This document shows, in pieces, positions 53,940 through 62,249 of a stretch of 64,000 nt of DNA. The notes under the pieces were generated by a model. That model searched no databases, had not been told where the DNA came from, and was given only the letters and a program-made list of their open reading frames with translations. Each line of letters opens with the position of its first letter. Positions within the stretch are counted from its first letter, which is position 1. Both the position numbers and the translations under genes were made by a program. Source of the stretch: Leisingera thetidis (GTDB taxonomy: Bacteria > Pseudomonadota > Alphaproteobacteria > Rhodobacterales > Rhodobacteraceae); contig NZ_CP109787.1 of assembly GCF_025857195.1 (NCBI RefSeq), positions 2,235,501-2,299,500 of the forward strand. The letters are read 5' to 3'.

Positions 53940-54227
53940 TCAGAGGTCCAGCTTGGGGTCCAGCAGCGCGTCCTGCAGCAGCTTTTCGTTGCGGGCGTCT
54001 TCAATCTTGCGGATACGGTCCTCGCTGGAGCGGTGGTCGAAGCGGTATTTCACCACGTTGATCAGGCTCAGTGTCAGCAGGAGCACGCCCATGCCCCAGT
54101 ATCCCTTGGTGGCCAGCGGCACTTCGGTCGAAAGCCAGAGGGAAATGCCCAGCATTGCATAGGCGATGGCAACGCCGGCGGCATTCAGCAGGATAATCAG
54201 TTTGTTGTCTGTGCTGTCGGTAAACAT
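53940..54227 (-). CDS. YiaA/YiaB-family small inner-membrane protein
   Basis: A 95-aa protein with two membrane helices ('IILLNAAGVAIAYAMLGISLWL' and 'GYWGMGVLLLTLSLINVVKY') and a charged C-terminal tail that may form a helix. The pattern matches the YiaAB two-helix domain. It lies 70 bp after the PspA-like gene in the same direction and so probably belongs to the TetR-controlled envelope-stress unit. Confidence 0.8.
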   Translation of the reverse strand: MFTDSTDNKLIILLNAAGVAIAYAMLGISLWLSTEVPLATKGYWGMGVLLLTLSLINVVKYRFDHRSSEDRIRKIEDARNEKLLQDALLDPKLDL

Positions 54228-54297
54228 GTTTTGTCTCCAGTATTCTGAAATGGATCGTCATTCCCCGGCGCGCCGGGCAAGTTCGGGCAAAACCCGG

Positions 54298-54975
54298 TCA
54301 GTTTTTGACTTTCAGGCGGCTCAGCACATCGGCGGCGGTGCTGCGGCTGCGGGGGCCGAAACCGGCGTCGGCCAAGTCATCGGCAATTGAGCTGTTGGTC
54401 AGTTCACTGTCGATTTCGCGCAGGATCTCGCCCTGTTCAAACGGGTCGCCGCGCTGCAGGACCTCGCTGATCAGCGCCTCGGCCTCCTCCGCCGGACTGT
54501 CGCCGCCTGCATGTTTGCGCAGGCCGCGCTGGATGTCCTGCTCGCGCCGGGTGGCGCGGGCGGCAATGGCGCCCTGCTTCAGATCGGTGAGGCGGCGGCT
54601 GGCCGCCTCCACCGACTGGCGCAGCTGCAGGATGCGGGTGTCCAGCCGGTCCAGGGTCTGGCGGCGCACTGCCAGCTCATTTTCCATGTCGGCCACCGCC
54701 TGGGCGGCACTGTGCGCCAGATCCTCGCGGCCGCCCTCCAGCGCTTCACCGGCCCGGGCCATCAGGTCCTGAATACGTGCTTCCAGGGTCTCCACCTGGC
54801 GCTGCTCGCTTCGCTGGCGCTGGATCAGGCCGGCAAGCGTCAGCTTGGCCGCCTTCAGGTTGCCGTCCGCCTCGCGGATCTTCTGGGTGATCAGCTCAAT
54901 CGAGAAGGTCTCGCGCAGCTGTTCTTCCGCCCGGGCATTGGCGCCGGTTATCAGGGTCTTAAGAGTGGTGAACAT
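54298..54975 (-). CDS. PspA/IM30 (phage shock protein A) family protein
   Basis: A 225-aa largely coiled-coil protein: 'MFTTLKTLITGANARAEEQL' amphipathic start, then long Glu/Arg/Gln helices ('LIQRQRSEQRQVETLEARIQDLMARAGEALEGG' region). PspA proteins bind stressed membranes and assemble into ESCRT-III-like coats. GGAGGAAGAG precedes the ATG at 54975. A TGAAC-N3-GTTCA operator lies 18 bp upstream, so the adjacent TetR regulator probably represses it. No pspF, pspB or pspC are seen here. Confidence 0.85.
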   Translation of the reverse strand: MFTTLKTLITGANARAEEQLRETFSIELITQKIREADGNLKAAKLTLAGLIQRQRSEQRQVETLEARIQDLMARAGEALEGGREDLAHSAAQAVADMENELAVRRQTLDRLDTRILQLRQSVEAASRRLTDLKQGAIAARATRREQDIQRGLRKHAGGDSPAEEAEALISEVLQRGDPFEQGEILREIDSELTNSSIADDLADAGFGPRSRSTAADVLSRLKVKN

Positions 54976-54992
54976 CTCTTCCTCCACAAACT

Positions 54993-55005
54993 TGAACATT
55001 GTTCA
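54993..55005. promoter_or_regulatory. TetR operator 1 (TGAACATTGTTCA), pspA-proximal
   Basis: A 5-3-5 perfect dyad directly upstream of the pspA ribosome-binding site. It has the same form as three further sites in this locus, so it is probably bound by the adjacent TetR protein. Confidence 0.72.
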
Positions 55006-55028
55006 TGAAGAATCGTATAGCACCTGAC

Positions 55029-55041
55029 TGAACACCGTTCA
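55029..55041. promoter_or_regulatory. TetR operator 2 (TGAACACCGTTCA)
   Basis: Perfect 5-3-5 dyad in the tetR-pspA gap, 36 bp from operator 1 and 23 bp from operator 3, centre to centre. It probably spans the pspA promoter. Confidence 0.7.
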
Positions 55042-55051
55042 AGAAAAATCA

Positions 55052-55064
55052 TGAACGGTGTTCA
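55052..55064. promoter_or_regulatory. TetR operator 3 (TGAACGGTGTTCA)
   Basis: Perfect 5-3-5 dyad 6 bp after the tetR stop codon, forming an array with operators 1 and 2. Its spacer (GGT) is the complement of that of operator 2 (ACC), so the two sites are exact inverted copies. Confidence 0.7.
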
Positions 55065-55070
55065 CAGCAC

Positions 55071-55667
55071 TTATCGCGGCCCGATCCGGCCCAGCACCTG
55101 GGCGATCATCTGTTCGATCTGTTCCGGCGGCACGCCGGAGATGCGCCGCTCCAGCCCCAGCAGCACGATGCCATGCACCGAGGAGAACAGCGCCCGCACC
55201 ATCAGCCCGGCCTCTTCCGCGCTCTTGTCCGGGAACAGCTCTGCCACCGGGCGGGCGATATTGGCAAAAAGCCCCTCCAGCGCCGCCAGATACCAATCCG
55301 GCACCGGCCCATCCGCCGTCATTTTCAGGTCGAACATCGCCCGCCACAGATTGGTGTTTTCCACCGCAAAATGCAGGTAGGCGTTGCTCATCAGGATCAG
55401 GCGGCGGGTTGGCGGCTCAGCTTCGGCACCGGCGACAGAAGCTTGGACCGCCGCCCCCAGTTTCTGGAAGGTGCGGCCGTTCACCGCCATGATGATCGCC
55501 GTCAGATCGTCAAAGACGTTATAGATCGCCCCCAGCGCGCAGCCTGCATCCTGGGCCAGATCGCGGGCCCGCAGCGCCCCTGCCCCGTCGCGGGCCATGC
55601 GGATCTCTGCCGCCTGCACCAGTTTTTCCCGCAGCGCCGCCTTGCGCGCTTCTGCCTTGCCTGCCAT
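55071..55667 (-). CDS. TetR/AcrR family regulator of the pspA module
   Basis: A 198-aa protein. The N-terminal helix-turn-helix reads 'ARDLAQDAGCALGAIYNVFDDLTAI', and the C-terminal region ('NTNLWRAMFDLKM', 'LMVRALFSSVHGIVLLGLE') fits the WHG-type ligand domain. It lies upstream of pspA on the same strand. Its own start is preceded by operator 4, so autorepression plus control of pspA-yiaA is likely. The inducer is unknown. Confidence 0.9.
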   Translation of the reverse strand: MAGKAEARKAALREKLVQAAEIRMARDGAGALRARDLAQDAGCALGAIYNVFDDLTAIIMAVNGRTFQKLGAAVQASVAGAEAEPPTRRLILMSNAYLHFAVENTNLWRAMFDLKMTADGPVPDWYLAALEGLFANIARPVAELFPDKSAEEAGLMVRALFSSVHGIVLLGLERRISGVPPEQIEQMIAQVLGRIGPR

Positions 55668-55681
55668 GGGGCCTCCAACAG

Positions 55682-55700
55682 TTTTGAACCGCGTTCAAAA
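55682..55700. promoter_or_regulatory. TetR operator 4 (TTTTGAACCGCGTTCAAAA), autoregulatory
   Basis: A perfect 8-3-8 dyad 14 bp upstream of the tetR ATG, containing the same TGAAC-N3-GTTCA core as the three downstream sites. Its longer arms suggest the highest affinity, which is inference. Confidence 0.75.
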
Positions 55701-55732
55701 TACTGCAGCCGGCAGCGGCGTAAAGCGGGAAA

Positions 55733-56098
55733 TCAGACCAGGCCGCGCCAGCGCAGGACCACGATCAGCAGGATAAGCACCATCAGCACGGAAAACCCCA
55801 TGCTGCCCAGCACCCCCAGCCAGAAGCCCTTGCGCCGGTCGGCCAGGTCGATCTTCTGCAGATGCGCCTTGACCTCGCGGGCGGCGCCGCGCAGCGGTTT
55901 TTCATCCACCGTCGGCCGCAGCTTGGGGTGTTCCAGCAGCGGCAGGGCGTCGGCGATTTTCATGCCCTGCTTGTAGATCCGGCGCGGCAGACGGCGGCGG
56001 GTGCGTTTCAGCGCGGCGGCAAGGTCGCCGGAAGCGTGCTCGCGCTCCTTCAGAAGCGCGCGGATCTCTTCGATGTCCTGGTCCAGGCTGGCGGCCAT
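55733..56098 (-). CDS. Small hypothetical protein with C-terminal membrane anchor
   Basis: A 121-aa protein. The N-terminal 90 residues are charged and helical ('DQDIEEIRALLKEREHASGDLAAALKRTRRRL' region), and the C-terminus is a single hydrophobic helix ('VLGSMGFSVLMVLILLIVVL'), so it is probably tail-anchored in the inner membrane. GAGGGGGAG lies a little upstream of the ATG at 56098. Not recognised as a family. It may share envelope-stress context with the pspA module, from which it is separated by the tetR promoter. Confidence 0.7.
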   Translation of the reverse strand: MAASLDQDIEEIRALLKEREHASGDLAAALKRTRRRLPRRIYKQGMKIADALPLLEHPKLRPTVDEKPLRGAAREVKAHLQKIDLADRRKGFWLGVLGSMGFSVLMVLILLIVVLRWRGLV

Positions 56099-56202
56099 TC
56101 CGGCACTCCCCCTCAGCTGCCTTGTGCCCGCCACCCTAGCCTGCTGCCCTGGTGTCCTCAATGGGGCTGGCAAGCCTCCGCCTGCCCGGCTATCAAGGCG
56201 CC

Positions 56203-56961
56203 ATGCTGAATACGATCACTCATGGCTCCGCCACCGGCAAACCGCCGCTTCTGATTGCTCATGGCCTCTATGGCTCGGCCCGCAACTGGGGGGTCATCGC
56301 CAAGCGCCTGTCGGATGAGCGGCTGGTGGTGGCAGCCGATATGCGCAACCACGGCGACAGCCCGCGGACGGACAGCCACACCTACCCGGAGCTGGCGGAG
56401 GATCTGGCCGGGGTGATCGCCGCGCACGGCGGGCAAATGGATGTGATCGGCCATTCGATGGGCGGCAAGGCTGCGATGATGCTGGCGCTGAACCACCCCG
56501 GCGCCGTCCGCCGCCTGGTGGTTGCCGATATCGCGCCGGTTGCCTATGGCCACACCCAGATCCAGTACATCCACGCCATGCGGTCGGTTGACCTGGAAAC
56601 GCTGCAGCGCCGCCCTGAGGCCGCCGCGCAGCTGGCCGAGGCCGGGGTGGAGCCCGCGTTGCAAAGCTTCTTCACCCAGTCGCTGGACATCCCCAACAAG
56701 CGCTGGAAACTGAACCTGGACACGCTGGCGGAGCAGATGCCCAACATCATGTCCTTCCCGCAGACGGACGCGTCATGGGATGGGCCTGCGCTGTTCCTGT
56801 CAGGCTCCGAGTCGGACTATGTGCTGCCCGGGCACCGCGATGAAATCCGCGCGCGTTTTCCCGCCGCCCGCTTTGCCAAGCTGCCCGGCGCCGGCCATTG
56901 GCTGCACGCCGAGAAGCCGCGGGAGTTCGAAGCCGCCGCGCGGGTCTTCCTGAACGCCTGA
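56203..56961 (+). CDS. Alpha/beta hydrolase (YbfF-like esterase)
   Basis: A 252-aa hydrolase. 'LLIAHGLYGSARNW' forms the oxyanion region, 'VIGHSMGGKAAMML' contains the nucleophilic Ser, 'FLSGSESDYVLP' the acid and 'LPGAGHWLHAEKP' the His. Similar to the YbfF acyl esterases. I chose the ATG at 56203 ('MLNTITHGSATGKPP'); the upstream in-frame ATG at 56152 lies in non-conserved sequence. Substrate unknown. Confidence 0.88.
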   Translation: MLNTITHGSATGKPPLLIAHGLYGSARNWGVIAKRLSDERLVVAADMRNHGDSPRTDSHTYPELAEDLAGVIAAHGGQMDVIGHSMGGKAAMMLALNHPGAVRRLVVADIAPVAYGHTQIQYIHAMRSVDLETLQRRPEAAAQLAEAGVEPALQSFFTQSLDIPNKRWKLNLDTLAEQMPNIMSFPQTDASWDGPALFLSGSESDYVLPGHRDEIRARFPAARFAKLPGAGHWLHAEKPREFEAAARVFLNA

Positions 56962-57001
56962 AGGCCCCGTCCGGCACCCTGGCCCGGTCCGCCGGGCGGG
57001 G

Positions 57002-57994
57002 CTAGCGGGTGTACATCTGCTTCTTGAAGGCCCGCGTCCGGTACGTCGCCGCCGCAGACCCATCATGATAGGTGCCGAACCACTTGTCGAAGGGGATCTC
57101 CGAGGTGCCGTAGTTGCACTCGAAATAGCGGTGGTGCAGCTGGTGGAAGAAATCCCCGGCCTTGGCGGCTTCGGTTTCCCCGGCCATCACCCGCTCGAAT
57201 CCGCAGTGCGACAGAACCGGGCTGATCTGCTGGAACATCGCATGAAACGCCAGGTGCAGCGGATGCGACGGCACGATCAGATGGATGAAATAAGTGGTGA
57301 AGTAGAGCAGGTTTTCATACCAGTGGTTGGAAATCCCCGACCACGGTCCGGTATTGACGTTGCGGTGGTGCACCGCGTGCACATGGCGGTAGAGCCGCGG
57401 GTGGTGCTCCAGCCGGTGCACCCAGTAGAAATGCAGACCGGACCACATCGGGATGAGCAGCATCCAGACCACACACCACACCGGCGCGCTGGCAAATGTC
57501 ACGACCGGCACCCAGCCGTTGGCCATCAGCCAGTAGATGCCCCATTGATAGACGGTCGCCACCGTGATGGCGCAGCCGAGCGTCCACCAGATATTGTCCA
57601 GCACCTGGTTCTTGAACGTGAAAGCGCCGTTGCCGCGCGACAGGTCGCGCCTGTCGAACTTCTTCTGCATTCCCTGGCCCCTGCGCATGTAGAGCCACCA
57701 GTGCAGCCCTCCGGCCACTGCGGCCTGGGGCAGCAGGTTGGCCAGCCACACCTGCAGCATCCAGCCGGGGCGGAAGGCGGCCATTGCCGCCAGCGGCGGC
57801 AGCAGCCAGGCATAAATGGCCAGCGCCAGCAGGAAGCAGACGGTCAGCGCCGTGATCTCCAGCCAGGCGCCGCGGTACCAGGCCCAGACAGCCGCAGGCC
57901 GCGGCGGCCAGCTGAACAGCGGGTTCAGCGGCACCGGCCCCTTGGGGTGGTAATGCCAGCGTTCGGCTTCGCGGTCGCGGATCATGCCGTCCAT
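57002..57994 (-). CDS. Sterol desaturase / fatty acid hydroxylase superfamily membrane protein
   Basis: A 330-aa protein with several membrane helices and the three His clusters of the diiron hydroxylase family: 'HRLEHH', 'HAVHHRN' and 'HQLHHRYFE'. It probably hydroxylates or desaturates a lipid substrate using O2. It lies 22 bp downstream of the aldolase-type gene and so likely shares its transcript. Confidence 0.88.
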   Translation of the reverse strand: MDGMIRDREAERWHYHPKGPVPLNPLFSWPPRPAAVWAWYRGAWLEITALTVCFLLALAIYAWLLPPLAAMAAFRPGWMLQVWLANLLPQAAVAGGLHWWLYMRRGQGMQKKFDRRDLSRGNGAFTFKNQVLDNIWWTLGCAITVATVYQWGIYWLMANGWVPVVTFASAPVWCVVWMLLIPMWSGLHFYWVHRLEHHPRLYRHVHAVHHRNVNTGPWSGISNHWYENLLYFTTYFIHLIVPSHPLHLAFHAMFQQISPVLSHCGFERVMAGETEAAKAGDFFHQLHHRYFECNYGTSEIPFDKWFGTYHDGSAAATYRTRAFKKQMYTR

Positions 57995-58016
57995 GGGTCT
58001 GCCTCCTGCCCCGGTT

Positions 58017-58775
58017 TCAGGTTGCGTAGTTCGCGCCCTCGTCGTCCAGGATCGCCTTCAGCTCTGCCAGGTGGCGCTCCGCCTGATCCGGGTAATCCTC
58101 CAGCTCCTGCGCGGTCTTCTCGGCGACCTCATCGCTGAGCACCCGCAGTTTCCGGCCGGTCTGCAGCGCGCGGATATAGGTCTCGGCGGCGCGTTCGAAG
58201 TAATAGAGCCGGTTGAAGGTATCCGCGACGCTGTCACCGATCACCAGCACGCCGTGATTGCCCATGATCATTACCTTGACCTTGGGATCTGTCAGCATCG
58301 CGGCGCAGCGCGCGCCCTCGTCGTCAAATGCCAGCCCGCCAAAGTCATTGTCGACAACATAGCGGTTGAAAAACGTGGCGGTGTTCTGGTCGATCGGCGG
58401 CAGGGTGCTGTCGGCCAGGCAGGCCAGCACGGTCGCGTGGATCGAATGCACATGCATCACGCAGCGCGCCTGCGGGCACAGCCGGTGGATCGAGCCATGC
58501 AGCCCCCAGGCTGTCGGGTCCGGCGCGTCCGGGCGCTCCATGGTCTTGGGGTCATTGGCGTCCAGCAGCAGAAGGTCCGAGGCTTTCACCCGGGCAAAAT
58601 GCACTTGGTTCGGGTTCATCAGGAACTGGCTGCCGTCTTCGTTCACTGCCAGGCTGAAGTGATTGGCCACCGCCTCGTGCATGTTCAGCCGTTCGGTCCA
58701 GCGGAACGCCGCGGCCATGTCGACGCGCTCCTGCCAATGGGTGAGGTTCGGGCTGAGATCCGCTTGCTTGTTCAT
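58017..58775 (-). CDS. Class II aldolase/adducin family protein
   Basis: A 252-aa protein. 'NMHEAVANHFSLAV', the zinc-binding 'CVMHVHSIHATVLACL' and the second 'MIMGNHGVLVIGDSVADTFNRLYYFERA' region identify the family, which includes fuculose-phosphate aldolases and decarboxylases. The His pair H-x-H and a later His provide the metal site. Substrate unknown. It is the first gene of a two-gene unit with the desaturase and is divergent from lysR, which probably regulates it. Confidence 0.88.
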   Translation of the reverse strand: MNKQADLSPNLTHWQERVDMAAAFRWTERLNMHEAVANHFSLAVNEDGSQFLMNPNQVHFARVKASDLLLLDANDPKTMERPDAPDPTAWGLHGSIHRLCPQARCVMHVHSIHATVLACLADSTLPPIDQNTATFFNRYVVDNDFGGLAFDDEGARCAAMLTDPKVKVMIMGNHGVLVIGDSVADTFNRLYYFERAAETYIRALQTGRKLRVLSDEVAEKTAQELEDYPDQAERHLAELKAILDDEGANYAT

Positions 58776-58818
58776 TCTGGCGCCTCCGGGAATGTCGTTT
58801 CTTTATTGGTGCCAGCCG

Positions 58819-58836
58819 GTTTGTCAGCTGACAAAC
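58819..58836. promoter_or_regulatory. 18-bp perfect palindrome GTTTGTCAGCTGACAAAC in the aldolase/lysR gap
   Basis: It has no spacer and lies 44 bp upstream of the aldolase start. This could be the binding site of LysR or of another dimeric regulator. Confidence 0.5.
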
Positions 58837-58850
58837 AATTGATTCAGCGG

Positions 58851-58876
58851 TAATGCATTAGTTGAATTAATGCATA
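58851..58876. promoter_or_regulatory. Repeated TAATGCAT(T)A motif upstream of lysR
   Basis: TAATGCATTA (58851-58860) and TAATGCATA (58868-58876) are separated by 7 bp, just before the lysR start. Two helical-turn-spaced AT-rich dyads are typical of LysR recognition and activation sites. Probable autoregulatory site. Confidence 0.5.
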
Positions 58877-58888
58877 GGTCATGCGTCC

Positions 58889-59779
58889 ATGTCAGCCCCC
58901 GGCCCGTCCTCAACCTCCCTGCCCCCGCTCACCTGGCTGCGCGCCTTCGAGGCCAGCGCCCGGCACCTGTCCTTCACCCGCGCCGCCGGTGAATTGAACC
59001 TGACGCAATCAGCCATCAGCCAGCATGTGCGCAGCCTGGAGAACTTTTTAGGGCGCGAGCTGTTCATCCGCAAAACCCGCGCGCTGGAGTTGAGCGAGGC
59101 AGGCGCCAATTACATGCCCATCGTGCGCGAAGCCTTTGACCTGATTGCGGCCGGCACCCAGGCCTTTACCGGCGGCGATCAGGGGCGGCATCTGGTGCTG
59201 CAATGCAATATGGCGTTTTCGGTGTTCTGGCTGTCGCCGCGCCTGCCCCGGCTTTATGAAAAGTTTCCCTGGCTGGTGCTGAACATCGTGACGCCGATCT
59301 GGGACCCTGAGCGGCACGCAGTCAATGCCGGGACCGAAATCCGCTTTGGACGTCCAAACGACATGTCAGCGGCTGCAATCCGGCTGACCCGCGACCGCTT
59401 CTACCCGGTCTGCGCGCCGGGTTATCAAGGCGGCGCGGTGGATTTTGAGACCGCAACCCTATTGGATTGCGGCGGTGTGACAGACTCTTGGGGGGCATGG
59501 TTCAAGTCGCAGGAGATGCCGTTCGAGCGCAATCACGAGATCAATCTAGCCTCCACTTACGTGATTGCCATGACCGCGGCGGTGCATGGCGCCGGGATAG
59601 CGATGTCGCACGATACGCTGGCGGAGGGGCTGCTGGAGAGCGGCCAGCTGGTCAAACCCAGCGGCCATTCGGCGGAGCTTTTGGAGAACTATTTCCTGAT
59701 GCCGCCGCCCACCCATGCCAGCACCCCTGCCGCGCGGGCGTTCCTGGAGTGGCTGGAGGGTGAATTGCCGCCAGTGTAG
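58889..59779 (+). CDS. LysR family transcriptional regulator (GcvA-like)
   Basis: A 296-aa protein. 'LPPLTWLRAFEASARHLSFTRAAGELNLTQSAISQHVRSLE' region (residues 10-50) is a GcvA-type LysR helix-turn-helix, followed by the substrate-binding domain ('LVLQCNMAFSVFWLSPRLPRLYEKFP'). Divergent from the aldolase/desaturase unit, its most likely target. The effector is unknown. Downstream, up to queC, the sequence holds GC-rich hairpins (about 59826-59870) that may end its transcript. Confidence 0.92.
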   Translation: MSAPGPSSTSLPPLTWLRAFEASARHLSFTRAAGELNLTQSAISQHVRSLENFLGRELFIRKTRALELSEAGANYMPIVREAFDLIAAGTQAFTGGDQGRHLVLQCNMAFSVFWLSPRLPRLYEKFPWLVLNIVTPIWDPERHAVNAGTEIRFGRPNDMSAAAIRLTRDRFYPVCAPGYQGGAVDFETATLLDCGGVTDSWGAWFKSQEMPFERNHEINLASTYVIAMTAAVHGAGIAMSHDTLAEGLLESGQLVKPSGHSAELLENYFLMPPPTHASTPAARAFLEWLEGELPPV

Positions 59780-59966
59780 AGCGAAACATGAGGATCGCGC
59801 CTGAGCCTGGGTGGGTGCGAAGCGCCCTCCCGGGGGGAGGGTCGGGCACGGGCCGGGCCGTTGGCCCGCCCCTATGACTATTTTCAACTTTTCCTGACAA
59901 GTCCTGCAGAATGTTCGCAATACGCCCGCACCTTGCGCCATTTGCTGCTTGCTGCTAAACGCGCGG

Positions 59967-60002
59967 CACCGGTCGCAGCCTACCCGGTCACCAAAACAAG
60001 GG
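59967..60002 (+). ncRNA. preQ1-I riboswitch (type II-like) controlling the queCDEF operon
   Basis: The sequence reads ACCGG (P1 left), the invariant UCGCAG loop, CCUAC, CCGGU (P1 right), and then the A-rich tail ACCAAAACAAGG. This closely matches the Thermoanaerobacter tengcongensis preQ1-I aptamer that I recall (loop UCGCAG and tail AACAAAACAAGG). The final AGG overlaps the queC Shine-Dalgarno region, 7 nt before the ATG. Binding of preQ1 would pseudoknot the tail and block translation initiation. This fits feedback on queuosine precursor synthesis. Confidence 0.87.
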
Positions 60003-60008
60003 TCAAAA

Positions 60009-60710
60009 ATGAAAACTATCGTTATCTGCTCGGGCGGGCTGGATTCCGTTTCGCTTGCCCATATGGTCGCTGAGGAACATCAGCTGACCCGTCTTGTCTC
60101 CTTCGATTACGGCCAGCGCCACAGGAAGGAACTGGACTATGCCGCCGCCGCCGCGCGCCGTCTGGGCGTGCCGCATGACATCATCGACATGAGGGGTATC
60201 GGCGCAGCCCTTTCAGGCTCGGCCCTGACCGACGACATCGACGTGCCGGACGGCCACTACGAGGAAGAGACCATGAAGGTCACCGTGGTGCCGAACCGCA
60301 ATGCCATCATGCTCGCCATCGCCTATGGCATTGCTGCCGCCAACGGCGATGAGGCGGTGGCCACGGCGGTGCATGGCGGCGACCATTTCATCTATCCGGA
60401 CTGCCGCCCCGCCTTCACCGAGGCATTTGACGCCATGCAGCGCGCCGCGCTGGACGGCTATGCCGACGTGCGGCTCTACACCCCGTTTGTGCACCGCTCC
60501 AAAGGGGACATTGTCACTGCGGGCGCCAAGCACAACACCCCCTTTGCCGAGACCTGGTCCTGCTACAAGGGCGGCGACAAGCATTGCGGCCGCTGCGGCA
60601 CCTGCGTGGAGCGGCGCGAGGCCTTCCATCTGGCGGGCGTCGAGGATCCGACAGAATACGCTGATCCCGATTTCTGGCAGCAGGCCATCGCCGGGAAGGA
60701 CGGCGCCTGA
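60009..60710 (+). CDS. queC: 7-cyano-7-deazaguanine synthase
   Basis: A 233-aa enzyme converting 7-carboxy-7-deazaguanine to preQ0 with ATP and ammonia. 'ICSGGLDSVSLAHM' is the PP-loop, 'VSFDYGQRHRKEL' and 'VPNRNAIMLAIA' are typical, and the C-terminal zinc site reads 'CYKGGDKHCGRCGTCVERR'. The ATG at 60009 is preceded by the riboswitch. Its TGA overlaps the queD ATG (TGATG). Confidence 0.96.
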   Translation: MKTIVICSGGLDSVSLAHMVAEEHQLTRLVSFDYGQRHRKELDYAAAAARRLGVPHDIIDMRGIGAALSGSALTDDIDVPDGHYEEETMKVTVVPNRNAIMLAIAYGIAAANGDEAVATAVHGGDHFIYPDCRPAFTEAFDAMQRAALDGYADVRLYTPFVHRSKGDIVTAGAKHNTPFAETWSCYKGGDKHCGRCGTCVERREAFHLAGVEDPTEYADPDFWQQAIAGKDGA

Positions 60711-61063
60711 TGTTCCGGATCACCAAGGAGTTCCACTTCTCCGCCTCGCACCAGCTGACGCACCTGCCCCCCGATCACCAATGCGCCCGGCTGCACGGGC
60801 ACAACTATGTCGTGGTGGTGGAGCTGGCAGCCAAAGAGCTGAACGCGGACGGTTTTGTGCGCGACTATCACGAGCTGAAGCCGCTGAAGGCGTATATAGA
60901 TGATACCTTCGACCACCGGCATCTGAACGATGTGCTGGAGGGGCATTCGACGGCCGAGAACATGGCGAAACACTTCTATGACTGGTGCCATGCGCGCTGG
61001 CCGGAAGTGTCCGCCGTGAAAGTCTCGGAGACGCCCAAAACCTGGGCGGAATACCGGCCATGA
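60710..61063 (+). CDS. queD: 6-carboxy-5,6,7,8-tetrahydropterin synthase
   Basis: A 117-aa enzyme making 6-carboxytetrahydropterin from dihydroneopterin triphosphate, the first dedicated queuosine step. Zinc-binding His are in '[10 protein letters not shown]' and '[11 protein letters not shown]', with the catalytic Cys in the latter. '[10 protein letters not shown]' carries the catalytic Asp/His. Overlaps queC and queE at both ends. Confidence 0.95.
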   Translation: MFRITKEFHFSASHQLTHLPPDHQCARLHGHNYVVVVELAAKELNADGFVRDYHELKPLKAYIDDTFDHRHLNDVLEGHSTAENMAKHFYDWCHARWPEVSAVKVSETPKTWAEYRP

Positions 61064-61767
61064 CTTTGCGCATTGCGGAAATCTTCGGCCCCACGATCCA
61101 GGGCGAAGGCGCCCTGATCGGGGAGCCCACGGTGTTTGTGCGCGCAGGCGGCTGCGATTACCGCTGTTCCTGGTGCGACAGCATGCATGCAGTCGACAGC
61201 GCCTACCGCCACGATTGGGCGGTGATGGCGCCCGAGGAGGTCATGGGGGAGGTGCGCCGCCTGTCCGGCGGCAAGCCGCTGACCGTCTCGATCTCCGGCG
61301 GCAACCCGGCGATCCAGGACTTCGCCCCGGTGATCGCCTATGGCAAGGCCGAGGGTTACCGCTTTGCCTGCGAGACGCAAGGGTCGGTCAGCAAGCCCTG
61401 GTTTGCGGATCTCGACACCCTGGTGCTGAGCCCGAAACCGCCCTCAAGCGGGGAAACGGTGGACTGGAAGGCGTTCGACCAGTGCCTGGAGGCCGCCAGG
61501 GGCTGCGGCCAGGCGGTGATGAAGATCGTGATCTTTGACGACAAGGATTACGCCTGGGCCAAGGCTGCCGCCGAACGCCACCCGGACCTGCCGCTGTACC
61601 TGCAGCCCGGCAATCCGGAGGTCGACCCGGAGCAGCCGGTTGATCTGCAGCAGGCCACCGACCGGCTGCTGTGGCTGATTGAAAAAGTGACCGGTGACGG
61701 CTGGTTCACCCCCCGCGTCCTGCCCCAGCTGCATGTGCTGGTCTGGGGCAACAAGCGCGGCGTCTGA
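61060..61767 (+). CDS. queE: 7-carboxy-7-deazaguanine synthase (radical SAM)
   Basis: A 235-aa radical-SAM enzyme rearranging 6-carboxytetrahydropterin to 7-carboxy-7-deazaguanine. The [4Fe-4S] motif CxxxCxxC is in '[16 protein letters not shown]'. '[21 protein letters not shown]' opens the family N-terminus and '[12 protein letters not shown]' is the SAM-binding GGNP. ATGA overlap with queD. Confidence 0.95.
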   Translation: MTLRIAEIFGPTIQGEGALIGEPTVFVRAGGCDYRCSWCDSMHAVDSAYRHDWAVMAPEEVMGEVRRLSGGKPLTVSISGGNPAIQDFAPVIAYGKAEGYRFACETQGSVSKPWFADLDTLVLSPKPPSSGETVDWKAFDQCLEAARGCGQAVMKIVIFDDKDYAWAKAAAERHPDLPLYLQPGNPEVDPEQPVDLQQATDRLLWLIEKVTGDGWFTPRVLPQLHVLVWGNKRGV

Positions 61768-61784
61768 AGAGTAGGAACCCTGAC

Positions 61785-62249
61785 ATGTCCGACAGCATCT
61801 ACAGCAACCTGAAACAGCTGGGCGGCGATACCATCGTGCCGAGCAGCCCGGAAGAGGCGGAACTGGAGCGGGTGCAGAACCCGCAGGCCGACGTTGCCTA
61901 TAACGTGCGGTTCACCGCGCCCGAATTCACATCGCTCTGCCCGATGACCGGCCAGCCGGACTTTGCCCATCTGGTGATCGACTATGTGCCGGGCAAATGG
62001 CTGGTGGAGAGCAAATCGCTGAAGCTCTTCCTCACCTCCTTCCGCAACCACGGCGCCTTCCACGAGGATTGCACGGTCTCCATCGCCCGTCGCCTGGCGG
62101 ATTTCCTGGAGCCCCAATGGCTGCGCATCGGCGGTTACTGGTACCCGCGCGGCGGCATCCCGATCGACGTGTTCTGGCAGACCGGCCCGATGCCCGAAGG
62201 CGTCTGGATCCCGGATCAGGGCGTGCCCCCCTACCGCGGCCGCGGCTGA
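61785..62249 (+). CDS. queF: NADPH-dependent 7-cyano-7-deazaguanine reductase
   Basis: A 154-aa short-form (unimodular) QueF reducing preQ0 to preQ1, the riboswitch ligand. The catalytic Cys is in '[15 protein letters not shown]', and '[21 protein letters not shown]' contains the conserved Glu and His. It lies 17 bp after queE and completes the pathway from GTP-derived pterin to preQ1 in a single operon. Confidence 0.95.
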   Translation: MSDSIYSNLKQLGGDTIVPSSPEEAELERVQNPQADVAYNVRFTAPEFTSLCPMTGQPDFAHLVIDYVPGKWLVESKSLKLFLTSFRNHGAFHEDCTVSIARRLADFLEPQWLRIGGYWYPRGGIPIDVFWQTGPMPEGVWIPDQGVPPYRGRG

